From assembly GCF_001548395.1 (NCBI RefSeq), contig NZ_AP017367.1, forward strand, positions 967,001-1,031,000: a DNA stretch of 64,000 nt. Reading direction: 5' to 3'. The stretch is from Leptolyngbya sp. O-77 (lineage in GTDB: Bacteria > Cyanobacteriota > Cyanobacteriia > Elainellales > Elainellaceae). A model generated the notes under the pieces. That model was not told the DNA's origin. It did no database searches and saw only the letters and a list, made by a program, of their open reading frames with translations. Position numbers and translations under genes: made by a program. This document shows, one piece after another, positions 17,963-24,596 of the stretch (position 1 is its first letter; each line of letters starts with the position of its first letter).

Positions 17963-18709
17963 TTACTCTGCGTCTAGCTGGGCAAAGTTGTAGGGCGCGG
18001 TGAAGTTGTTGTAGCGGATGGTGAGGCGGCCGCTGAACTGCGTGTCCAGTTGCTCGACCTGTTGCCCAAAGGCGGGTTCTGCGTCCCAGGGAATCAGGTA
18101 GGCGGCGTTGTAGATCATGCCTGGAACGCTCGGCAGCAGATCGTTTTCGGCAATTTCAACGGCATGGGCGTTGAGGCGATCGCGGCAGGTTTGGATGATC
18201 GCGTCTTTGCGAACAGTCATGGCGTGTTCGATGGATTGCCCAATGCGAACGATTTCGTCCATGCTGAGGGTTTTGCCTTCGAGGCGATCGCGCTCGGCTC
18301 TGAGCAGATCGTTTTCCTGCATCAGCGCCTCTAGCTCCGCCTCCTGGTTCCACACCAGCTTGATGCCCACCTCGCGGCGACCCTCCAGCCGCTGAAACAA
18401 CTGCCGCAGCGCCTCTCCTTTGGGCACGATAAGCTGCGCCTCCACGCTCTCCCAGTCTTTCGTCACCATGCCAAACTGGAGCGGCAGCAGGGTGCGATAG
18501 CCCTTTTCCATTGCTTGCTCCAGCACGCGCTCATGGCCCAGCAGGTTTTTGCGGCTAGAGAGATAGCGCTTTTGCTGCGCCTCGGAATAGAGGAATACGA
18601 AGTCGCCAATGGCGTGGGAATCAACGGGCTGCGCGTCTAGACCTTCGAGAGTCAGCCCGATAGGGCCGGGACTGGGGAAGATGCCGTAGAGATAAAAACC
18701 GTATGCCAT
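17963..18709 (-). CDS. gvpF: Gas vesicle protein GvpF/GvpL family
   Basis: GvpF/GvpL family protein of 248 aa. The start (MAYGFYLYGIFPSPGP) is chosen because the family opens with this Tyr-rich strand; an in-frame extension upstream reads like non-coding DNA. The N-terminal domain ends around VTKDWESVEAQLIV. A helical middle (about residues 115-165) leads to a C-terminal domain with MIYNAAYLIPWD and the family ending RLTIRYNNFTAPYNFAQL. GvpF is thought to act in early gas vesicle assembly, contacting GvpA. It lies between gvpK and gvpG. Confidence 0.93.
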   Translation of the reverse strand: MAYGFYLYGIFPSPGPIGLTLEGLDAQPVDSHAIGDFVFLYSEAQQKRYLSSRKNLLGHERVLEQAMEKGYRTLLPLQFGMVTKDWESVEAQLIVPKGEALRQLFQRLEGRREVGIKLVWNQEAELEALMQENDLLRAERDRLEGKTLSMDEIVRIGQSIEHAMTVRKDAIIQTCRDRLNAHAVEIAENDLLPSVPGMIYNAAYLIPWDAEPAFGQQVEQLDTQFSGRLTIRYNNFTAPYNFAQLDAE

Positions 18710-18872
18710 GATGCGTGGGGGAAACAGGGCCACTGAGAGCAAATGGGCGCAAATCGTCGGGGTATTGGCTGACCCAATCTGCCTACTCGCTGAGAATGCC
18801 CAGTTTAGAGGGGGCGATCGCCAACCGTCCCCAGATTGCGACACAGCGTTACATCCAGGCAGAAGCCCAACG

Positions 18873-19469
18873 CTACAGCGGCTTGGAAGTCAGCACAAGG
18901 CGGAGCTTGGCGTGAATTAAGTTGAGCTGCGCCAGCCCCAGATCTACGTCGCCCTCGACCACCACGCCCGTATTTAGCAGGCGATCAAGCAGTTCTAAAA
19001 TCGATGGATTGGCAGACTGTTCACCCGGATAGTAGCCGCCCGCCTTGGGCAGCAGCGTGCCGATTTCGCCCAGGTCAATGTTGAGATCAGCCGGATCGAC
19101 TTCAAAAATTTCGCAGAGCTGCACGACCTGTTCTTCTAGCTTTCGCAGGCTTTCGGCAGCGCGATCCAGGTCAGCATCAGCCAACAGGCCCGCTTCCATC
19201 CGGCGGATCACCTGCGCCTCCATCAACTGTCGCACTAGCTCAACAACCGTCAGCAGCAGCGGAGCCAATCCCGCATCCGATTTGCCCGCAGGCATCAGGG
19301 AGACATCCGCAGGCAGCGCCGCCAAATCCCCGGATAGAGCATCCCCAAGCAGAGCATCTGATGGAGGAGAGGCCGCCGCAGCATCAGGAGATGCCGAATC
19401 GGACATCGAATCCGTAGAGGTTGATGCCGAAGCAGATGCAGAATTGGGCACAAAATTGACAGGTTCCAT
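18873..19469 (-). CDS. gvpK: Gas vesicle protein GvpK
   Basis: GvpK family protein of 198 aa. The conserved core begins near residue 75 (GLAPLLLTVVELVRQLMEAQVIRRME) and includes LGEIGTLLP, YYPGE and the C-terminal DVDLGLAQLNLIHAKLRLVL. The N-terminal 70 residues are a low-complexity Ser/Ala/Asp/Pro segment not shared by the family core. The ATG at 19469 (MEPVN) is preferred over one nine codons upstream. It is first in the K-F-G unit. Upstream, where gvpA, gvpC, gvpN and gvpJ lie in well-studied cyanobacterial clusters, there is only a divergent small gene. Confidence 0.92.
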   Translation of the reverse strand: MEPVNFVPNSASASASTSTDSMSDSASPDAAAASPPSDALLGDALSGDLAALPADVSLMPAGKSDAGLAPLLLTVVELVRQLMEAQVIRRMEAGLLADADLDRAAESLRKLEEQVVQLCEIFEVDPADLNIDLGEIGTLLPKAGGYYPGEQSANPSILELLDRLLNTGVVVEGDVDLGLAQLNLIHAKLRLVLTSKPL

Positions 19470-19615
19470 GCCTCCATCATGCCCAAAATTTATCAAGTTT
19501 CTCCGTGAATTGTTACAGCATCCGTCACAATCTGTGTCGTCTTGTGTTCACCATGCACCAGCGACAAATTGGATGAGTATGGTATAGAAAATAAAGAAAA
19601 CCTTAAGGAGGCGGT

Positions 19616-19825
19616 ATGAGTCCTCTAATGCTCCGGCAACTCTGGATGGTCGTAGACGAGGCCCAATCAAGTGTATTACTGAACCTGGATGACCACACCC
19701 TTACCAAGTGGCTAATCGGGCAATTTTATCAAAGGCGATCGCTCAATCCCAGCGAATCTGATCTCCTCAGCGAATACATTCGCAACCGCATTCCGCTCAT
19801 TCGCGAGATGGCACAAGGACGCTAA
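19616..19825 (+). CDS. Small conserved hypothetical protein, 69 aa
   Basis: A perfect AAGGAGG Shine-Dalgarno sequence stands six bases before the ATG, so expression is likely. The product is soluble, with WMVVDEAQSSVLLNLDDHTLTKWLIGQF, and ends in RNRIPLIREMAQGR. I recall similar short proteins in cyanobacteria but cannot assign a function. It is divergent from gvpK. Confidence 0.7.
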   Translation: MSPLMLRQLWMVVDEAQSSVLLNLDDHTLTKWLIGQFYQRRSLNPSESDLLSEYIRNRIPLIREMAQGR

Positions 19826-20567
19826 GCAACACGTCACGGGGTCAACATTTAACCCACTTTGCGCTCACAAATAGTCCTGAAATATTACTCAATATCGCTC
19901 AGCACTTGTCCCAGCATTTGTTTAGGCTATCTCAAAGCTGATTCAAGCACTCTTCAGGAATCATCCAGGTTATCTCCCGTCAAGCTGCATTCGTTCAAAA
20001 TAATTCTCTGTAATTTTCTTCAGGCTACAAACCGCCAAGCGATGCGCCACTCCGGCATGCCACTCCGGCATGAAGGATATCGCTCTCGTTTGGCTGGCGC
20101 TGCCAATTTCTAAAACTAGCTCAGTCGGCGATCGCAATTTGGCAGAGCTTTTCTTCTTGTAGGAGGGATTAGCGATAGCATATCCATGCGGTCAAAAGAT
20201 CTGCTTGACGCACCCTACCACACCCCACATTTGAGCAGGGCTAACGATAAAATCCTCACAGGATGAGGCGGAAAAAACTCCAAATCATCCTGATTTTTAG
20301 TGGCACTTTGCCCGCTTCTGATTTTTATCTTGCCAAGGGTTTTTCGCCAATTTTACAGCCCTATGACAACGCCATGAAATGTATAGCGATATACAAACGG
20401 AATTCCGGAAGCAGTAGACTGTTAAGAAAGTTCAAAGCAGTCGGCTGGAAGAACGTTGAGTCTGCGTCCTGGCGGATGCCTGGTTTTTGATTGCGGATGC
20501 GCTTCTTTCAGGCAAGTTGCTACCCTGATATTTTTTTGAAGTTCTGTTTGAAGTGAGTGAGACAACT
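19826..20567. other. 742-nt regulatory spacer before the amino-acid transporter
   Basis: Holds the NtcA promoter at 20380-20420 and a perfect 13-bp tandem duplication (GCCACTCCGGCAT at 20046-20058 and 20059-20071). A TAGGAGGGAT segment near 20160 resembles a ribosome-binding site, but the frame after it is only about 25 codons and is not convincing. No gene is called. Confidence 0.6.
20380..20420 (+). promoter_or_regulatory. NtcA-activated promoter of the amino-acid transporter
   Basis: TGTA-N8-TACA (20380-20395) is the full extended NtcA consensus GTAN8TAC. It is followed after exactly 20 nt from the TAC by TAGACT (20415-20420), a TAN3T-type -10 box. Canonical class II NtcA promoters have 20-24 nt in this position. 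The start codon of the transporter gene is 147 nt further on. This predicts activation under nitrogen limitation. Confidence 0.8.
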
Positions 20568-21671
20568 ATGCGTAAGTGGGGTTCTTTGCTGCTGGCAGCA
20601 AGCCTGTCTGTAGCCGCAATCTCTGCCTGTACCTCAGCGCCGACGGATACTGCGGGTTCGCCGGGTGCCGAAGGGGCTTCTCCAGCGGCAACTGCTGCGG
20701 GCAGAAGCCGTCTGGACATGGTGAAAGAGCGGGGCAAGTTGATCTGCGGCGTTGAGGGAACGATTCCTGGGTTTAGCTTTGTTGACCCCAGTGGCACCTA
20801 TTCGGGGCTGGATGTGGATGTCTGCCGCGCCGTAGCTGCTGCGGTTTTTGGCACATCGGAAGATATTGACAGCAAGATTGAGTATCGAAATCTCGACTCT
20901 ACGGCTCGCTTCCCTGCCCTACAAAACGGCGAAGTGGATATGCTGTCTCGTAACACCACTTGGACGGCTAGCCGAGATGCAGCGGGCGGAAACGGTCTGG
21001 AGTTTGCGCCGACCACATTCTATGACGGTCAAGGGCTATTGGTGAGTAAGGCCAGCGGTATCCAAGATGTGGCCGGTCTAGCAGGCAAGTCGGTGTGTGT
21101 GGAAACGGGCACTACAACCGAGCTAAACCTGGCCAGCCGCACCAAAGAAGCGGGTGTGACGATTAATGAAGTAAAGTTCCAGGACTCCAACGCGGCGATC
21201 GCCGCCTTTGCTGAGGGTCGCTGCGAAGCCTTCACGTCCGACCGCTCTCAGCTTGCCGCCAAGCGCACCTCCCTGCCCAACCCTGACGACTACGTGCTGC
21301 TCGACGTGGTGATGTCCAAGGAGCCTCTGGGCCCAGTAACCATCAACGGCGATTCTCGCTGGTATGACGTGGTGAAGTGGGTCACCTACGGACTGATCCA
21401 AGCAGAAGAGTTTGGCATTACCCAGGCTAACGTCGATCAAATGAAGCAAGACCCGAACCCCGACATTCAAAACTTCCTGGGTGTCCAGGGTGAATTGGGG
21501 AGCCAACTGGGTCTGCCTGCTGATTTCATGGTTCATGTTATCAAGGCAGTGGGCAACTACGGCGAAATCTACGAGCGCAACGTGGGCAGCGGCTCCGAGC
21601 TAAACATTTCTCGCGGCCCCAATGAACTGTGGACTAAGGGTGGTCTAATGTATTCGCCGCCGTTCCGCTAG
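20568..21671 (+). CDS. natF: Amino-acid ABC transporter substrate-binding lipoprotein (NatF/AapJ type)
   Basis: Periplasmic binding protein of the general L-amino acid transporter family (AapJ/BztA; NatF in cyanobacteria). A lipoprotein signal ends in the lipobox SAC (residue 21 region), followed by a Ser/Ala/Thr linker and the binding domain starting at DMVKERGKLICGVEGTIPGF. Family features include DVDVCRAVAAAVFG, LQNGEVDMLSRNTTWT and FVHVIKAVGNYGEIYERN-like sequence near the end. The ATG at 20568 is preferred over a GTG 15 nt upstream, since it opens the basic N-region. An NtcA promoter precedes it, and two permease genes follow on the same strand. Confidence 0.9.
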   Translation: MRKWGSLLLAASLSVAAISACTSAPTDTAGSPGAEGASPAATAAGRSRLDMVKERGKLICGVEGTIPGFSFVDPSGTYSGLDVDVCRAVAAAVFGTSEDIDSKIEYRNLDSTARFPALQNGEVDMLSRNTTWTASRDAAGGNGLEFAPTTFYDGQGLLVSKASGIQDVAGLAGKSVCVETGTTTELNLASRTKEAGVTINEVKFQDSNAAIAAFAEGRCEAFTSDRSQLAAKRTSLPNPDDYVLLDVVMSKEPLGPVTINGDSRWYDVVKWVTYGLIQAEEFGITQANVDQMKQDPNPDIQNFLGVQGELGSQLGLPADFMVHVIKAVGNYGEIYERNVGSGSELNISRGPNELWTKGGLMYSPPFR

Positions 21672-21774
21672 AGCCTGCGCTAACGTTACCTAGTACGCCG
21701 GAGGGCAGGTTTCGTCAACATTTAACCGTCATTTCAGGCGGCAGTGTTGCAGAGCCTGCCCTTCCTGATATCTT

Positions 21775-21837
21775 TTCTGCAAAGGGCAAGTTCTGCAAAG
21801 GGCAAGTTCTGCAAAGGGCAAGTTCTGCAAAGGGCAG
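21775..21837. repeat. 16-bp tandem repeat x4 between binding protein and permease
   Basis: Units of TTCTGCAAAGGGCAAG start at 21775, 21791, 21807 and 21823; the first three are perfect and the last lacks its end. The array lies in the 218-nt spacer between natF and natG, where it could affect mRNA structure and relative expression. Confidence 0.95.
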
Positions 21838-21889
21838 CCCCGCTCAACCATTTCCTTTCCTCAAGTCTCGATAGACATAGCAGATCGGC

Positions 21890-23074
21890 ATGACGCAATC
21901 CACTGACGGCAGCGAAAAGATTCCCTTTTGGCGAGACGACCGGGTCTGGCGAATCATCATCCAACTGATTGTGCTGGGCGTTGTGTTGCTAATCGGGTCA
22001 ATCCTGCTTGGCAATATGTTTCGCAACCTGGCGCAGCTAGGGCGGCAGTTTGACTTTGGATTTTTGAGGAACCAGGCCGGGTTCAACATTGGCGAAACCA
22101 TCGTGCCCTACCAGACCAACGATCGCTACTGGTGGGCGCTGGTGGTGGGCTTTTTGAACACGCTGCGGCTGATTTTGGTGGGCTTTGTGCTGGCGACGGT
22201 AATCGGCGTGCTGGCGGGAATCGCTAGTTTTTCCGACAACTGGCTGCTGCGTAAGCTCAACGTGTTTTATGTAGAGATTGTGCGGAACGTGCCGCTGCTA
22301 CTCCAGCTCTTTTTCTGGATTTTTGTGGTGTTCTATAGCCTTGCGCCGCAGCGTAACCTCAGTGATCCACCGACCCCGCTGCTGGGCAGGGGCTTTATCA
22401 ACAAAGCTGGTATGTTTGTTCCCTGGCCCGCCAACACCACAGGCGACTGGCTAGCGCTGTTGGGAGTGGTGCTGGGGGCGATCGCCGCTTTCTTCATCTG
22501 GCGCTGGCGCATCAAGCTGATGGAAACCGCAGGCGCGTCGGGCAAACCGCAGCAGTGGATGCTGATTGGGCTGGCGCTCATCGGTCTGCTCGTCCTGCTG
22601 TTTGGCATGAAGTGGGAAACGCCGACCCTGGGCGAAAACAACAGCATCACGGGTGGACTGCGAATCTCGCTGGAATACGCCGCCGTGCTGGCTGGGCTGT
22701 CGTTTTATACGGGCGCATTCATCGCCGAAATCGTCCGCGCAGGCATCCAGTCCGTCTCGAAAGGGCAGTGGGAAGCGGCTCGTGCGCTGGGATTGCACAC
22801 TGGACTGGCGATGCAGCTTGTCGTCTTGCCCCAGGCCCTGCGCGTCATTATTCCCTCGCTCAACAGCCAGTATCAAAACCTGGCAAAAAACTCGACCCTG
22901 GCCCTGGCCATTGGCTATCCTGACTTTTTCTCGACTTTTCAGACGACGCAAAACCAGACCGGACGCGCTGTTGAGATGATCCTCATCCTGATGGCGGTGT
23001 ATCTCATCGTCAATCTGGTGATTACGACGCTAATGAATTTGCTTAACCGATCCGTTCAGCTTAAGGAACGCTAG
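21890..23074 (+). CDS. natG: Amino-acid ABC transporter permease (NatG/AapQ type)
   Basis: Permease of the HisM/AapQ family, 394 aa, with about eight hydrophobic segments. The C-terminal half carries the ABC coupling motif (EIVRAGIQSVSKGQWEAARALGL) and LPQALRVIIPSLNSQYQNLAKNSTLA. The insert with WPANTTGDW is typical for the larger AapQ/NatG subunits. It probably forms a heterodimeric channel with the next gene product in the cytoplasmic membrane. No separate promoter is obvious. Confidence 0.9.
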   Translation: MTQSTDGSEKIPFWRDDRVWRIIIQLIVLGVVLLIGSILLGNMFRNLAQLGRQFDFGFLRNQAGFNIGETIVPYQTNDRYWWALVVGFLNTLRLILVGFVLATVIGVLAGIASFSDNWLLRKLNVFYVEIVRNVPLLLQLFFWIFVVFYSLAPQRNLSDPPTPLLGRGFINKAGMFVPWPANTTGDWLALLGVVLGAIAAFFIWRWRIKLMETAGASGKPQQWMLIGLALIGLLVLLFGMKWETPTLGENNSITGGLRISLEYAAVLAGLSFYTGAFIAEIVRAGIQSVSKGQWEAARALGLHTGLAMQLVVLPQALRVIIPSLNSQYQNLAKNSTLALAIGYPDFFSTFQTTQNQTGRAVEMILILMAVYLIVNLVITTLMNLLNRSVQLKER

Positions 23075-23167
23075 CCCATACGCTGCATTCCTCTCGATGC
23101 TCGCTCTGCAAAACAGCAGCCCTGAAAGCCCTGAATCCTCATTTCCCATTCCCAGTTCCTCTAGCCC

Positions 23168-24382
23168 ATGACCACTAGCTACCCCCCCGCCGCTGCCTCT
23201 CCTCCACCAATTGCCCAAGTTGGCCCAGTCGCCTGGATGCGGAAGAACCTGTTCAATAGCTGGTTCAACGGCATTCTCACCATTTTGCTGGTGTGGCTTT
23301 TGGGCAGCACGGTGATTAATTTCGTGCGCTGGGCCTTTTCGCTGGCGCAGTGGCAGGTGATTCCGGCAAACCTGCCGCTGTATTTTGTAGGGCGCTTTCC
23401 GGCGAGTCAGTATTGGCGGGTCTGGGTGCTGGTGGCGCTGCTGGCGGCGCTGGCGGGGCAGACGTGGGGCATTTTGGCAAAGACGGCTCCGCGCCTGTTT
23501 AGCCGTCCGGTGCTGATTGGGCTGGCGATCGCCGCGCTGATTGCCGTTATCTTTCCCACGCCGCCACTCTATCGCCTGCTGATTTTGGGCGTTGTACTGG
23601 TGGTTGCCGCGAGCGCCTGGGTGGGCTGGCAGATTGGCAGCAAGATCCCCGGTTTTGGCAAGTGGCTGTCGATAGCTTGGGCGATCGCCCTGCCGATTGC
23701 GCTATGGCTGCTGCTGGGGGGCTTTGGTCTGCGCCCGGTGAATATCAACGACTGGGGCGGGATGCTGCTGACGGTGTTTGTGTCGGTACTCAGTATTTTG
23801 CTGTCGTTTCCGCTGGGGGTTTTGCTGGCGCTGGGCCGCCAAAGCACGCTGCCCGTCATCCGCTGGCTGTCCACGGCCTACATCGAACTGGTGCGCGGGC
23901 TGCCGCTGCTGTCAATTTTGTTTTTTGCGTCGGTGATGGTGCCGCTGTTTATTCCGGGCAATATCCGGCTGAACCTGGTGATTCGCGCCATCATTGGTCT
24001 GACGCTGTTCACCGCTGCCTATCTGGCGGAAACGATTCGCGGCGGGCTGCAATCCATCCCTCGCGGCCAAACCGAAGCCTCCCGCGCCCTGGGGCTGAGT
24101 ACGCCGCTGACGCTGGGGCTAATTATCCTGCCGCAGGCGCTGAAGGTGTCGATTCCGGCGATCGTGGGCTTGTTCATCAGCCTGCTGCAAGACACAACGC
24201 TGCTGCTAATCATCGGTCTGTTTGAGCTATTGGGCATCAGCCGCGCCATCCTGGCAAACCCGCAGTTTATCGGGCGCTATGCCGAAGTGTATCTATTTAT
24301 TGGGCTGATTTTCTGGGTGCTGTGCTATGCCATGTCCTGGGGCAGCCGCCGACTGGAGCAAAGCCTGAATACGACGCATTAG
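23168..24382 (+). CDS. natH: Amino-acid ABC transporter permease (NatH/AapM type)
   Basis: Second permease of 404 aa, AapM/NatH type. A hydrophobic N-terminal half with no coupling motif is followed by the permease core with YIELVRGLPLLSILFF, the coupling loop LAETIRGGLQSIPRGQTEASRALGL and LPQALKVSIPAIVGLFISLLQDTTLL. It starts 93 nt after natG. No ATP-binding subunit gene follows. In characterised cyanobacteria this transporter shares the BgtA ATPase encoded elsewhere, which would explain the absence. Confidence 0.9.
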   Translation: MTTSYPPAAASPPPIAQVGPVAWMRKNLFNSWFNGILTILLVWLLGSTVINFVRWAFSLAQWQVIPANLPLYFVGRFPASQYWRVWVLVALLAALAGQTWGILAKTAPRLFSRPVLIGLAIAALIAVIFPTPPLYRLLILGVVLVVAASAWVGWQIGSKIPGFGKWLSIAWAIALPIALWLLLGGFGLRPVNINDWGGMLLTVFVSVLSILLSFPLGVLLALGRQSTLPVIRWLSTAYIELVRGLPLLSILFFASVMVPLFIPGNIRLNLVIRAIIGLTLFTAAYLAETIRGGLQSIPRGQTEASRALGLSTPLTLGLIILPQALKVSIPAIVGLFISLLQDTTLLLIIGLFELLGISRAILANPQFIGRYAEVYLFIGLIFWVLCYAMSWGSRRLEQSLNTTH

Positions 24383-24401
24383 GGGTTGAGATCCCCCTAA
24401 A

Positions 24402-24463
24402 TCCCCCTTAAAAAGGGGGACTTTGAACGGTTGGGCTGCGTTGCGCGAATCGCTAACGCAGCC
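24402..24463. terminator. Two adjacent hairpins after the permease gene
   Basis: Hairpin one is TCCCCCTT / AAGGGGGA with a three-base loop (24402-24420), within a passage of the form ATCCCCCTAAATCCCCCTT that I know as a dispersed element in cyanobacterial spacers. Hairpin two is GGCTGCGTT / AACGCAGCC with a 12-nt loop (24434-24463). Either could end the natFGH message; the poly-T tract is weak. Confidence 0.5.
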
Positions 24464-24596
24464 TACGGGTTTGGGTGTCTTGTGCAAGATCCGCTGGCTT
24501 GGCAAGAAGCTGTCCCTATCAACTGACTGGCGTTCCGGACATTTATACGCTACGACTATAGCAAATGGGGATCCGTCAAGCCCCCCGTTTCTGCCC

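Noticed and set aside
18710..18844. N-terminal extension of GvpF by 45 residues
   Set aside because: The family begins with MAYGFYLYGIF, and the extension has non-coding character.
21775..21837. Possible CRISPR array
   Set aside because: Units are directly adjacent with no spacers. The same holds for the arrays at 34253 and 42017; no cas gene is present.
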